Below, piece after piece: positions 53,340-62,775 of a stretch of DNA of 64,000 nucleotides (positions are counted from its first letter, which is position 1; every line of letters begins with the position of its first letter). The stretch is from Bacillus sp. EB106-08-02-XG196 (GTDB lineage Bacteria > Bacillota > Bacilli > Bacillales > Cytobacillaceae): the NCBI RefSeq assembly GCF_013396335.1, contig NZ_JABWSY010000012.1:62001-126000 (forward strand). The letters are read 5' to 3'. The notes below the pieces were generated by a model that saw nothing but the letters and a program-made list of their open reading frames with translations, was not told the DNA's origin and ran no database searches. Both the position numbers and the translations under genes were made by a program.

Positions 53340-54416
53340 TTAATCGATAATTTCATTTACTTTAGTAGAACGAATCGACAGCCACGGATCAATCGCAAAA
53401 GCAAACTGTCCGGTTAGGCACAGAGATACATGTCCTGCCTCCACATGCTGATAGGTTTTATCTTCACTTGAAATAAGGTCCATGATCGGAAGGCTTTGTG
53501 ATTCTAGCACTAATTCATCCCTTGTAGATGTTATTACCAATGTACTGCATTTAATATTGGTTAAATCCACCATCTGACCGCCAATCTTCATTTCTCCTTT
53601 TACAAGCTTGTTATCTTTATATAATTCATTCATCATTTGCTTAAATGCTGCACCCGAAAATGTAACGGCATCTTTCATCCATTTGTCCATATGCCGCCAC
53701 TTATCAACATACTTTTGATCGTGAGCACGGGTGACCAGATTAATGGTTGGTCCGATGTTAAATCCTTGGAGCGCCATAAAGATTGCATATAAAAACTCTG
53801 ATGGAATTACTTCGTAAGCATCTGCAAACCGGTCAAAATTGATTGTCCCGTTTTGAAGTGCTTTAACCCATTTATTAGGAACAATGGCGTCGCTGTAGTC
53901 AACTGGTACTGCAGCCAGAACGAGATTTTTGATTGGCAGATCTGTTAGTGATGTTAGCATTGCTGAAAGCATTCCACCAAGACAATAACCCACCAAAGAT
54001 ATATCTTCTGCACCTGAATGCCTTAGGGTTCGTTTTACCGCAACTTCCAGATAGTCGATAAGGTAGTTATCTAAAGTGAGATCCTTATCTTCCAAGCCAG
54101 GAGAGCCCCAATCTAGTAAATAGACATCGTACCCCATTTTTGTAAGGTTGCCAACGACACTTCCTTCCTCAGAGATATCCAGAATATACGCTTTATTTAA
54201 TAGAGAATACACCAAAAACAAGGGGGTCTTATACTTTTTCTCTGGAGCAGGGTGATACCACAAAACAGATTTATTTTTTTTCCAGACTGCTTTTCTAGGT
54301 GTAGACTTAATTTCTGGCTTTGGTTCACTCATGACTTTATAAATAGTGTTCCACCTCTGCTTCTCAGTGTCAAGATTGAGAACAGGGATATTTACTAGTG
54401 ATTTAACCGCCATCAT
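53340..54416 (-). CDS. phaC: Poly(3-hydroxyalkanoate) synthase catalytic subunit, class IV
   Basis: Polymerises 3-hydroxyacyl-CoA into storage polyester granules. The 358 residues match class III/IV synthases. The lipase-like box is GYCLGG with the catalytic cysteine near residue 145; the aspartate is in TSTRDELVL and the histidine in EAGHVSLCL. PhaR, encoded just upstream with a 16-base gap, is its required partner in Bacillus, which identifies class IV. The FadR-like box upstream of phaR suggests acyl-CoA-linked control. Confidence 0.93.
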   Translation of the reverse strand: MMAVKSLVNIPVLNLDTEKQRWNTIYKVMSEPKPEIKSTPRKAVWKKNKSVLWYHPAPEKKYKTPLFLVYSLLNKAYILDISEEGSVVGNLTKMGYDVYLLDWGSPGLEDKDLTLDNYLIDYLEVAVKRTLRHSGAEDISLVGYCLGGMLSAMLTSLTDLPIKNLVLAAVPVDYSDAIVPNKWVKALQNGTINFDRFADAYEVIPSEFLYAIFMALQGFNIGPTINLVTRAHDQKYVDKWRHMDKWMKDAVTFSGAAFKQMMNELYKDNKLVKGEMKIGGQMVDLTNIKCSTLVITSTRDELVLESQSLPIMDLISSEDKTYQHVEAGHVSLCLTGQFAFAIDPWLSIRSTKVNEIID

Positions 54417-54432
54417 TTATTCCACCTTCACA

Positions 54433-54915
54433 TTATTTTCCTGTCAGAACTGGTTCTTTTTTTTCTTTCTGCAAAAGCTTCTTCATCGCCTCAATCTCAT
54501 TTTGCATTTCAGATAATTTTGTAAGCTCCTGTGATGCCTTTTGCCATTCTGAATGGAGATGTTTGGTGAATTCTATGATTTCAGCAAGCATTTTATTTTG
54601 CTCCTCCGTAGCTAAAGCAAAGCTTTCTTGTAAATTCCAGATTTGCTCTTCGAGAATATCTATTTTTTCTTCAGCTTGGATGGTTTGTTTGACCGCATTG
54701 GCTACATCATTTTTGGTTGGTAGATTCATATAATTAGCCATTAATTCCCGATTTCTTTTTAACATCTCTATATATCTAGAATTTGCCTGAATGCCAACCT
54801 TTGTTATTTGGATCAATGGGTTGTTATTAAGGGATTGAAATAGTAATCCATTTAAACCTTTTTCCCACATTCCACTTACTTGTCTAAATGAATCGTAAGG
54901 ATTATTTTCGGACAT
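54433..54915 (-). CDS. phaR: PHA synthase subunit, class IV
   Basis: A 160-residue mostly helical protein with a predicted coiled coil (about residues 85-150, EEKIDILEEQIWNLQESFALATEEQNKMLAE). It matches the small PhaR subunit that forms the active class IV synthase with PhaC. The N-terminal part has NPYDSFRQVSGMWEKGLNGLL. An AGAGGTGAG site precedes the ATG. PhaP, PhaQ and PhaB are not adjacent, unlike the Bacillus cereus/megaterium clusters. Confidence 0.9.
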   Translation of the reverse strand: MSENNPYDSFRQVSGMWEKGLNGLLFQSLNNNPLIQITKVGIQANSRYIEMLKRNRELMANYMNLPTKNDVANAVKQTIQAEEKIDILEEQIWNLQESFALATEEQNKMLAEIIEFTKHLHSEWQKASQELTKLSEMQNEIEAMKKLLQKEKKEPVLTGK

Positions 54916-54995
54916 GAACTCTCACCTCTGTTTGATTTTTTTTTTGTTCTCCAATACATGTTTTTTCGGTTGTTTCCACTTCACTCCTATCAATA

Positions 54996-55013
54996 TGAAT
55001 GAATACTCATTCA
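54996..55013. promoter_or_regulatory. FadR-type (TetR family) operator upstream of phaRC
   Basis: An 18-base site TGAATGAATACTCATTCA has perfect 7-bp arms and matches the TGAATGANTANTCATTCA box of Bacillus FadR, an acyl-CoA-responsive repressor. It lies 80 bases before the phaR start. The rest of the 270-base gap has no gene. Confidence 0.7.
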
Positions 55014-55187
55014 CTACTTATTACCTGTATTTTACATTGGAAAATTGTAACTTACAATAGCCCAAATTGAAGATTCTGAAAACATTTATAAAATTGTTTA
55101 GTAGATTTTCTTTTGAGAAGTTATTATCGTAATTTTAAATAGAAATTCTGTAAAAACCCTATAATAAATTATTTAGAAAAACACCAA

Positions 55188-56087
55188 TCAATGCGAAAAC
55201 AGCCTTACAAAGTCCCCAATTTCTTTTACGGCCTTTTTGGCTTCAGGTAGTTTATTGCTTATTTGCCATACATGCCACATACCTTCCCAGACTTTTAAGT
55301 GTACCTCTACCCCAGCCTTACGAGCTTTATCCGCTAATAATTTGGCATCGCTTAACAAAATTTCAATACTTCCTACTTGAATAAACAATGGCGGAAACCC
55401 ACTTAAATCAGCAAAAACGGGAGAAATCAATCTATTGTCAAGTGACTCCTCAGCTGCATATGCTTGAGCGGTTTTTCGCACAAGTTCCTTCACTAAATAC
55501 GGATCTTTTTCCTTGTTTTCGATGTAGCTTTCACCCGAGCTTGTTAAATCAACCCAGGGAGACAGACAAATTACTGCTGAAGGAAGTGTTTCAGATTGAT
55601 CTCTCAGTGCCAACGCAGCTGCCACCGATAAGCCCCCTCCTGCTGAATCACCTGCAAATATGATATTTGAAGATTCATAACCTTGCTTTAGAAGCCATCG
55701 ATGAATTGTGAGAGTATCTTCAATTGCTGCAGGATATGGATGTTCAGGTGCAAGTCGATATTCAGGAAGGAGAACTTTTACACCTGATTCAATCATGATT
55801 CTTGCAGCCAACGATCGATGGGTATCTGCCGAGCAATAACCATATCCTCCTCCGTGCAAATAAAGAATCACCTTACCTGCCTCCGACTGGTTGTTAGATA
55901 TCCACTCAGCGTAAATTCCTTCAATCTGAATTTGTTCAACCTTACAGTTCTTTGGCAACTTGGAGAATTTCCGGGCAAATGAATCGATGACGTACCTGCT
56001 TTCACCAATATCCTTTTCCTTCAAATTAAGTTTTTTGGCTCCAACTTTAATACCTTTTTTAATAAAATAGCTGCTTACACTTGGCAA
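55188..56087 (-). CDS. Alpha/beta hydrolase, hormone-sensitive-lipase family
   Basis: A 299-residue esterase. The oxyanion motif HGGGYGYCSADTHRSLA precedes the nucleophile GDSAGGG; the aspartate lies near LFIQVGSIEILLSDA and the histidine in GMWHVWQI. I start it at the TTG at 56087 (PSVSSYFIKK) because a GGGGAGG site lies just before; the longer frame to 56180 lacks one. It is separate from the esterase at 2084 and shares only the fold. Substrate unknown. Confidence 0.87.
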   Translation of the reverse strand: MPSVSSYFIKKGIKVGAKKLNLKEKDIGESRYVIDSFARKFSKLPKNCKVEQIQIEGIYAEWISNNQSEAGKVILYLHGGGYGYCSADTHRSLAARIMIESGVKVLLPEYRLAPEHPYPAAIEDTLTIHRWLLKQGYESSNIIFAGDSAGGGLSVAAALALRDQSETLPSAVICLSPWVDLTSSGESYIENKEKDPYLVKELVRKTAQAYAAEESLDNRLISPVFADLSGFPPLFIQVGSIEILLSDAKLLADKARKAGVEVHLKVWEGMWHVWQISNKLPEAKKAVKEIGDFVRLFSH

Positions 56088-56377
56088 AACAATCCTCCCC
56101 TTCTGAATCCCAAGCACAAAAAACGATGAGAAGTAATTATTCTCACACCTAATTTTACCAAAAATTTTTTTCCTGGCCACTAGTCACTATTGACAATTTT
56201 TAGGCAAGATTTCCTTCATTGTCCACCACCTGAACGAATGTTAATACTTACAAGTGTTTAGTTGAAAGAAGGATTACAGTTATGATCCTTTCAATACCAA
56301 AAAAGGATTTGCATTAACGCTATGAATCCTGCAGCTATTCAGATTCACGAGAGCAATCTAAAACGACCAATCATAAA

Positions 56378-56425
56378 TAAAAACGGAAAAGGGGCTTATT
56401 TAATGCCCCTTTTCCGTTTTTATTC
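56378..56425. terminator. Strong bidirectional terminator
   Basis: A perfect stem AAAAACGGAAAAGGGGC/GCCCCTTTTCCGTTTTT with a nine-base loop and T runs on both sides, 20 bases after the small gene at 56443. Confidence 0.88.
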
Positions 56426-56442
56426 ATCCTCACTTCAAAGGC

Positions 56443-56754
56443 TTACCTCAGATTATTATTTTTTACCCATTCAATAAGTTCTGATATGGCATCTTCAAAG
56501 TCAATAACAACGGTTCCATCTTCAGGAAGTTCTCCTAAACTGTTATCGAATTGGTCAATCCGAAGAGAAAGCTCCTCAATGTTTTCATTCGATGGTTGTT
56601 TCTTTTTCTTATATTGTTTTGCTTTTTGCAGTAGCTCGCTGAAATATTCATTATCTCCAAGTTCATCAATGCCACTCCAAACCTCTTGTAATGCACTCTC
56701 TAATTTTTGCACAGAAGAATGCAGCTTTTTTAATTTCTCTATGGCTGTGTCCAT
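56443..56754 (-). CDS. Hypothetical small acidic coiled-coil protein
   Basis: 103 residues, mostly helical by eye, with heptad-like leucines near the N-terminus (AIEKLKKLHSSVQKLESALQEV) and a KKKK stretch near residue 50. No family was recognised. It lies 16 bases after the PC4-like gene and ends before a strong terminator, so it is co-expressed with that gene. Confidence 0.65.
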   Translation of the reverse strand: MDTAIEKLKKLHSSVQKLESALQEVWSGIDELGDNEYFSELLQKAKQYKKKKQPSNENIEELSLRIDQFDNSLGELPEDGTVVIDFEDAISELIEWVKNNNLR

Positions 56755-56770
56755 AACCTACTCCTCCTTC

Positions 56771-56995
56771 CTATTCCAAACCCATCTCATTTAATAATTT
56801 CTTTAACTGGATTAACTCCTCTTTAGATAGGGTAATACCTTTGCCCATTTTCTCATGGCTTTGGTCCCAATCCCGCAAATCATATTTCGGCTCACGGTCG
56901 TTCCAACTGATGAGATTTAGTTCCTTGTTCCATCCCTTTGCACCTTCAGAAATGATTCCTATCGTTTCCTTTATTTCATATTTTAAGCTGGCCAT
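56771..56995 (-). CDS. YdbC/PC4-family ssDNA-binding protein
   Basis: A 74-residue protein of the transcriptional-coactivator PC4-like fold (KYEIKETIGIISEGAKGWNKELNLISWNDREPKYDLRDWD, then GKGITLSKEELIQLKKLL). Such bacterial members bind single-stranded DNA or RNA. The ATG at 56995 is preceded by an AAGGGGTG site; the longer frame to 57199 has no conserved sequence and is not believed. The next gene downstream is the small coiled-coil protein. Confidence 0.87.
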   Translation of the reverse strand: MASLKYEIKETIGIISEGAKGWNKELNLISWNDREPKYDLRDWDQSHEKMGKGITLSKEELIQLKKLLNEMGLE

Positions 56996-57168
56996 TATTA
57001 CACCCCTTTTATTTTCTATACAATAATCTTCCCTTTTTATAAAATAGACACCAAAAAATCTTGAAAAAAACATCCAATTTTTTTCAAAAAAATGTGGTCG
57101 TTTTATTTGTTGTGTTATATAATAACTAATAATAATAAACCTGTTATATAACATTGAGAAAAGGGGTA

Positions 57169-57498
57169 ATGAAAATGAACAAAACAGATTCAATCGCACG
57201 GAGAATTCTTGGTTGGAAGTTAAATAGATGGGACCGCTGGTTTGATTATGAAAAGGGTATTTTCATTCATGATTCTGAATTTCAACCTGAGCAAAACCTT
57301 GAACATGCCATGATAATCGTTAAAAGACTAGAGGAATTCGGGTTTACTTTTTCAACAGCTGGAGAATCCGAAGTTAGCTTTAATAATATCCGCGCGAAAG
57401 GTGAAACTTTAGCACAAGCGATTACCAATGCGGCCTACTCCATTATTGAACAACACTCCGTCGCCAACACCACTAGAATCTGGAGCACACTGTGCTAA
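57169..57498 (+). CDS. Phage ABA-sandwich domain (BC1872-like) protein
   Basis: A 109-residue soluble protein with the segment ILGWKLNRWDRWFDYEKGIFIHDSEFQPEQNLEHAMIIVKRLEEFG, typical of the phage ABA-sandwich family found in Bacillus genomes and phages. Function unknown. ATG 57169 lies behind an AAGGGG site. It is divergent from the PC4-like gene and shares an AT-rich upstream region with it. Confidence 0.75.
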   Translation: MKMNKTDSIARRILGWKLNRWDRWFDYEKGIFIHDSEFQPEQNLEHAMIIVKRLEEFGFTFSTAGESEVSFNNIRAKGETLAQAITNAAYSIIEQHSVANTTRIWSTLC

Positions 57499-57591
57499 TA
57501 TGTGAAATTCCTCCATTTTACTAAAACAACTGTCAAATGCCTAAATATATGTTAAAATCCAGTAGGTATTATTACCTAGGATATTACTACT

Positions 57592-57774
57592 ATGATATAT
57601 ATTTGGGCGATTATTGGAAGTTTAATTGCTACTGTACTATTTGATATGATTTATTCCAAAATTGAGCTAGATAGTGAAATTGAAAAATCGTGGCATGCTT
57701 TGAATGATCAGCTTGAACGTGAAGGAAAACCTCGCTGGGATCAAATGGACCCTGATGATGAAGGTAAAAAATAA
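57592..57774 (+). CDS. Hypothetical small membrane protein
   Basis: 60 residues: one N-terminal transmembrane helix (YIWAIIGSLIATVLFDMIYSKI) and a charged tail ending DDEGKK. The ribosome-binding site is weak but a terminator follows, which favours a real gene. No family recognised. Confidence 0.5.
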   Translation: MIYIWAIIGSLIATVLFDMIYSKIELDSEIEKSWHALNDQLEREGKPRWDQMDPDDEGKK

Positions 57775-57808
57775 GAGTCCAAAGACATGAAAGTCTTAGG
57801 ACTCTTTA
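57772..57808 (+). terminator. Terminator of the small membrane protein gene
   Basis: A stem AGAGTCC/GGACTCT encloses a loop with a second pair (AAGACAT/AAAGTCTT); TTTACAT follows. It begins within the stop codon. Confidence 0.6.
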
Positions 57809-57844
57809 CATAGGAAAATTTAATTTCTAATCCCAACCATTTGA

Positions 57845-58300
57845 TTATTCACCAACAACAGTAAATCTTTCATTAAGATGCTTAGGATTTTCAACTTCAT
57901 CTACCACCGCGATGGCAAAGTCAGCATAGCTGATATAACCTTCATTTTTTGAATTAACAAGAAGATGATCTTTCCCTGACTGATAAGATCCCGTTCTTTT
58001 TCCTTCTGGATTGAAAATAGCAGAAGGGCTGATAAACGTCCATGTTAAATCAGAGGTCTCCTGTAATTCTTGTAGGTTCCTTGCTTGACCTTGTGCAGTT
58101 GGTTTAAACATATCCGGAAATTCAGGAGTATCGATTACTCTAACTGTTTTGTTCTCGTCGACAAAAAGACTTCCCGCACCCCCGACAACCATTAATCTTG
58201 TACTTATTCCTTTTAACGCCTCGATTAAAGCATGACCCGCAGGCACATTAGCTTGTTCCTCTCCAAGCGGCGCTCCAAAGAGCTGTAGATATTATATCCT
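57845..58300 (-). pseudogene. NAD(P)-binding oxidoreductase (NmrA/YwnB-like), N-terminal part lost
   Basis: The in-frame sequence from about 58300 (SSSLFGAPLGEEQANVPAGHALIEAL, then TRLMVVGGAGSLFVDENK, then DLTWTFISPSAIFNPEGKRTG) matches the central and C-terminal part of single-domain NAD(P)H-binding reductases. The N-terminal Rossmann glycine motif is missing. The frame ends abruptly near the start of the ABC-ATPase fragment at 58316, so a deletion or rearrangement joined two broken genes. Any product would lack its cofactor site. Confidence 0.75.
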
Positions 58301-58315
58301 TTCAGGTATAACGCG

Positions 58316-59064
58316 GTGAAACTTTCAGTATCGTCGGGTGAATCCGGATGTGGTAAAAGTACCACGGGTATGAGTTTAATTCGATTAATCAATCCAACTT
58401 CTGGTGAAATCTATTTTAACAATGAGGATGTGCTATCACTTAAGTATAAAGAATTAAAAGCATTTCGAAAGGACATTCAAGTAATTTTTCAAGATCCATA
58501 TAGTTCCTTAAACCCTAAGTAAACAGTAAGGAACATCTTGAGGGAGCCTTATTTAATTCATAAAACCTTTTCAAAAATAAAATTGATGATCATGTTCAAA
58601 AGTTAATTGAACTTGTCGGCCTGGATTCTAGCTATTTGGACCGTTATCCACATGAGTTTTCAGGGGGTCTGCGTCAACGAATTGGAATCACCAGAGCGTA
58701 AGCTTTAAAACCTCAATTGATTGTTTGTGAGCCGGTTCAGCATTAGATGTCTCTATTCAGGACTTATATGCTCCACTACACTCAGGTCATGAGAAATAAA
58801 TATATATGTTAAGTTTAACTGTTGCTGTAACACTTTTAGTAAATTTATGATTACCGAGTAGCCGTTATGTATTTGGGGGAAATCGTGGAAATGGGAATAT
58901 GTGATCAAATTTTTAATGAACCAAAACATCCGTATACAAAGGCATTACTTGCGTCTATTCCAATAGCTAACCCACAAAATGCTGAAAATAAAAAAAGGGT
59001 TATGATCACAGGAGATTTGCCAAAAATTCTCCTAAAGGATGTCACTTTTATTCTGCCCGGTTAA
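58316..59064 (+). pseudogene. Oligopeptide ABC transporter ATPase fragment (DppF/OppF type), decayed
   Basis: Begins inside Walker A ([13 protein letters not shown]) with no N-terminal strand. It continues to [13 protein letters not shown], then is broken by stops and frame shifts. Later bits match [38 protein letters not shown] and the C-terminal part. At least four disruptions occur, so it is non-functional. Companion dpp genes are absent. Confidence 0.8.
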
Positions 59065-59161
59065 AATGAAGCAATGTAAGGAAGTCTACACGGAAGTAAA
59101 AATATTGCCTAATCAACAACAAATTGCTTGTCACTTATTCTAAAATAAACCCGATTGTATA

Positions 59162-59204
59162 TCAAAACGGCTACCGTATCGAAATAATCACGGTAGCCGT
59201 TTTG
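59162..59204. terminator. Bidirectional terminator near the NADP oxidoreductase gene
   Basis: A perfect stem CAAAACGGCTACCGT/ACGGTAGCCGTTTTG with a ten-base loop and T-rich flanks, seven bases from the stop codon of the oxidoreductase gene. Confidence 0.82.
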
Positions 59205-59212
59205 AGTATGTT

Positions 59213-60232
59213 CTATTCCTCTGACACTTTTACAAGCTGTTTACCTATATTATCACCTCGGAAAAGTCCCAGGAAGGCTTCAATCGTATTTTCAAAGCCC
59301 ATAACCACATTTTCCCGGGATTGGATTTTCCCTTCTGTAAGCCACTGGGATAGCTGTGTTAAGCCTTCTTTGTTATGCTCTGCATAGTCAGTTACAATGA
59401 ATCCCTTCATCGTGGAACTGCTCCTCAGAAGATGCCCCGCTACCCTTGGTCCGGGTTCTGGGTTTTCCAAGTTGTATTGGGAGATTTGACCGCAAATGAT
59501 GATTCGCGACTGGAAATTGATCATGGTCATGACAGCATCACTCACCACTCCTCCCACATTGTCAAAATATACATCGACCCCGTCAGGACATGCTGTCTTA
59601 AGTGCGTTCTCCAGGTTTTCTGTTGTTTTATAGTTAATGGCTGCATCAAAGCCTAGTTCTTCGGTTAAATACGAACATTTTTCATCTGCACCGGCTATCC
59701 CGACAACTCTGCAGCCGTTCAGCTTGGCGATTTGGCCTACAATCATGCCGACTGCTCCAGATGCTCCGGATACGACGACCGTTTCACCTTGTTTTGGCTG
59801 CCCAATGTGCAATAGGCCAAAATAAGCTGTCAACCCAGGCATTCCCAGTACATGAAGAGCAGTTGAAACAGGTGCCAATTCCGGATTAATCCTGCGAATC
59901 GCGCTTCCATCAGATACATTGTAATCAGCCCAGTTTAGTCTTCCTCCTTCAATAAATTCACCTTCCTGAAATCTGGAATTTTTTGAAGCGACTACTTTTC
60001 CAACCAATCCTCCAAGGAACGGCTCACCGACATCATAAGGTTTGGCATAGGATATGGCATTCGACATCCGTCCGCGCATATATGGATCAACCGAAAGATA
60101 AAGGGTACGAATCAGAACTTCCCCTTCCTTTATCTCCGGTACTCTTTCCTCAATCATCTCGAAGTTACTTTTATCTGGTATTCCCATTGGCCTGCTGGCA
60201 AATAAAATTTTGCGGTTCACTAAGTTTCTCAT
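59213..60232 (-). CDS. NADP-dependent MDR oxidoreductase (alkenal/curcumin reductase-like)
   Basis: A 339-residue zinc-free MDR reductase of the CurA/leukotriene B4 dehydrogenase group. It has VDPYMRGRMS near residue 48, GMPGLTAYFGLLHIG, and the cofactor segment VVSGASGAVGMIVGQIAKLNGC near residue 150, ending with FRGDNIGKQLVKVSE. Members reduce the double bond of enones and alkenals. The ATG at 60232 follows a GGGAGTGA site; the longer frame to 60337 is not supported. Confidence 0.9.
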   Translation of the reverse strand: MRNLVNRKILFASRPMGIPDKSNFEMIEERVPEIKEGEVLIRTLYLSVDPYMRGRMSNAISYAKPYDVGEPFLGGLVGKVVASKNSRFQEGEFIEGGRLNWADYNVSDGSAIRRINPELAPVSTALHVLGMPGLTAYFGLLHIGQPKQGETVVVSGASGAVGMIVGQIAKLNGCRVVGIAGADEKCSYLTEELGFDAAINYKTTENLENALKTACPDGVDVYFDNVGGVVSDAVMTMINFQSRIIICGQISQYNLENPEPGPRVAGHLLRSSSTMKGFIVTDYAEHNKEGLTQLSQWLTEGKIQSRENVVMGFENTIEAFLGLFRGDNIGKQLVKVSEE

Positions 60233-60454
60233 CAAAATCACTCCCGTTTTATCATCTTTTTCAAAGTTACTTTCAAACCACTTTATACATGTACTATTTT
60301 CTTTGAACAAATACCTGCCCAAAAAGGACGATTGCATTTACTTTGCCAGTTTAAACTGATAATTAGTATGATTCCCTTTTTGGATAACCTCATCTTCTGG
60401 TGTAAACTCAATTTCACCCCTTCCTCAGTAACATCTCTTAAATATTTCTTGCGC

Positions 60455-60600
60455 CTAGGCTCTTACCACATCGGTATGTAATACTTGCCCAGTACTATAT
60501 CTCGATTCTTCTGTCGCAAAGAAATTAACAGCATTGGCAATATCATTTGGTGTCAGTATGATGGAAGTTGGTTGCGCTTTCACTAAATATCTTGTACGTC
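60455..60600 (-). pseudogene. Short-chain dehydrogenase C-terminal fragment
   Basis: About 45 codons read AQPTSIILTPNDIANAVNFF, then ATEESRYSTGQVLHTD, the usual C-terminal end of an SDR protein, then TAG at 60455. The upstream part is absent. It lies just before another broken gene. Confidence 0.6.
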
Positions 60601-60619
60601 TTGTCGTAAATTTAGAATG

Positions 60620-61117
60620 AGAGTTCTATCAATCAATCCTGGGGCAATATAGTAACGGTTACATTGAACTTGGCAAACTCTTCTCCACCGCCGCTCGGGA
60701 AGATTCCGAGCTTGATTTCTGGTAAATCGATTCGAACATGGGTTTCCGCAATTCTTAAATCGCAAATAAGGGCCAATTTACCCCCACCTCCCAAGTCATG
60801 CCGTTCAAGACAGCAATCGTCAGTTTCGTCAGAAAATCGATTTGATTCATCACTCCGTGGGTTTCCAACGCGATTTCTTTTACATCGTTTCATACGATCC
60901 TGGTCGGGAATTCTTTAATATCGGCGCCCGCCATGAACACTTTGTGTTTCCCGCACCGGTCAGGAGCGTCACAACCACTTCCTGATTCTTTTCTATGGCT
61001 GAAAAAACCTCTCCCAATTAACTGACCACTTTTCTGTTTATAACATTCAATGGAGGATTATCAATCGTAACAATGGCATTCCCATTTACTTTTTCAACAT
61101 ATATATAATTAGTCATG
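60620..61117 (-). pseudogene. Enoyl-CoA hydratase, broken by several mutations
   Basis: The start (TNYIYVEKVNGNAIVTIDNPPLNVINRKVV) matches the N-terminus of a crotonase and the later LPEIKLGIFPSGGGEE matches its catalytic region, but several frame shifts and stops lie between. It directly follows the 3-hydroxyacyl-CoA dehydrogenase gene (start overlaps its end), so it was once part of that operon. Confidence 0.75.
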
Positions 61118-62003
61118 GGAATTTCCACCCCCTTTTATTGGAATACTCATACCAGCCTTTTCCCGTTTTCCTTCCAAGCGTTTCGGCTTTCACCTTTTCT
61201 TCGATGCAAGCAGCCGGCTTATCCTTGGGGTCTCCGGTCTCGGCATAGAGCTGTTGCAGACCGTAATACAAGACATCTACGCCAGACAGATCCGCCAATT
61301 CAAATGGACCCATTGGATGATTCAATGCTTTCTTGCAAACAAGATCAATTTCCTTAAAATCCGCAATTCCCTGCTCGTAGAGACTTATCGCTTCTCTTGA
61401 TAAAGCGAATAAGATTCGATTGGCAATAAATCCGTATATTTCTTTGCGCAACAATACGGCTGTACGGTTCAACTGTTTGCATAGATCCATTGTCACCTGG
61501 GCCGTTTCTTCCGATGTCTTTTCGCTCATGACGACTTCCACGCAATCCATGACGAGCGGAGGGAAGAAGAAATGCATGTTACAAACTTTATCCGAACGCT
61601 TCGTTGCTTCTGCAATCAGCGAGTTGACAATCGTAGAGCTGTTGGATGCCAAAATGGCATGTGGCGGCGATACTTCATCCAATTCAGCAAACACTTTCTT
61701 CTTTACATCGAGCTTTTCGACTACCGCTTCAATGACAAAATCTGCATTAACTGCCGCTTCTTGCAAGCTGGTTGTAAACAATAACCGATCGAAGGCCAAT
61801 TTTTTTGCTTCATTGGATATCTTTCCTTTAGCGACCCATTTATCCATGATCCCTACTAAGGTGGATTTCGCTTTTAGCAAAGACGCTTCACTAACATCCT
61901 GAATCGTTGTCTTGTACCCGCCCAATGCACACAACATGGCGATTTGATGCCCCATGGAGCCGCTGCCTACTATACAAATGTTTTTTATATCTTGAATATT
62001 CAT
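61113..62003 (-). CDS. 3-hydroxyacyl-CoA dehydrogenase (second copy)
   Basis: A 296-residue intact enzyme with the cofactor motif GSGSMGHQIAMLCALGG (about residues 13-29), ASNSSTI and the catalytic MHFFFPPLVMDCVEVV. The C-terminal domain ends GRKTGKGWYEYSNKR. It has a different lineage from the copy at 6406-7278. It sits among broken beta-oxidation genes (hydratase and thiolase), so it may be the last working gene of an eroding pathway. A loose palindrome (ATACTAATCTATCAGTAT) lies upstream at about 62037-62055. Confidence 0.9.
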   Translation of the reverse strand: MNIQDIKNICIVGSGSMGHQIAMLCALGGYKTTIQDVSEASLLKAKSTLVGIMDKWVAKGKISNEAKKLAFDRLLFTTSLQEAAVNADFVIEAVVEKLDVKKKVFAELDEVSPPHAILASNSSTIVNSLIAEATKRSDKVCNMHFFFPPLVMDCVEVVMSEKTSEETAQVTMDLCKQLNRTAVLLRKEIYGFIANRILFALSREAISLYEQGIADFKEIDLVCKKALNHPMGPFELADLSGVDVLYYGLQQLYAETGDPKDKPAACIEEKVKAETLGRKTGKGWYEYSNKRGWKFP

Positions 62004-62130
62004 CTTGTTTCAATCCTCCTATAATATTGATTTGCAAATACTAATCTATCAGTATATTATGGTGTAAAAAAAATGCTTCTACTCCAAACGTTGGGTTATC
62101 GGAGTCTCAAACAATCTCCAGAAGGAAGAC

Positions 62131-62775
62131 CTAATTTTCGCGTTCCATTATAGTAGCGATCCCTTGTCCACCGCCGATACAAGCAGTCAATAACGCGAAC
62201 CGCCCCTGAATCCGTTCCAATTCATATATGGCTTTCGTAGCAGAATAGCTCCAGTTGCCTCGGGCGGATGTCCGTGCGCAATAGCACCGCCATTTACATT
62301 GACTTTCGATAGTTCCATATTCAGCACCCCGGTTACAGGCAATCACTTAAGAAGCAAAGACGACGTTAATTTTAATGATATCCATATCCCTTATGGTTAG
62401 CCCGGATTTGTCCATCACCTTGATTGTAGCCGGAACTGGGCCAATCCCCATAATATTCGGGTCCACTCCCGCTACAGCATGTTGACGAACATCGACAAGC
62501 GGTTTCAATCCTAATTCCTCCGTTTTCTCCCTGGACATAATAACGAGCGCCGAAGCAGCATCATTTAATCCCGAACTGTTACCGGCCGTTACGGATCCGC
62601 CATTAACGAAAGCCGGTGCCAATTTAGCCAAACCTTCCCTAGTTGTATTCGGACGTGGATGTTCATCGGTAGCGAAGATGAAGGTTTCCCCTTTACTTTC
62701 GGAACAGCGATCGGAACAATTTGATCTTTAAATCGGCCTTCTACTGGCTGCTAAGGGCAAATTCGTATGGTTCCT
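62131..62775 (-). pseudogene. Thiolase, N-terminal half lost, C-terminal half frameshifted
   Basis: The readable parts are FIFATDEHPRPNTTREGLAKLAP, AFVNGGSVTAGNSSGLNDAASALVIM and IMGIGPVPATIKVMDKSGL, then [20 protein letters not shown] at the end. The nucleophile region (first half) is missing and the histidine motif lies in a shifted frame, with a stop at about 62347. It is a decayed acyl-CoA acyltransferase. The following bases to 63060 hold no gene that I can support. Confidence 0.8.

Noticed and set aside
56996-57199. N-terminal extension of the PC4-like frame
   Set aside because: The extension is not conserved and a good ribosome-binding site lies before the inner ATG at 56995.
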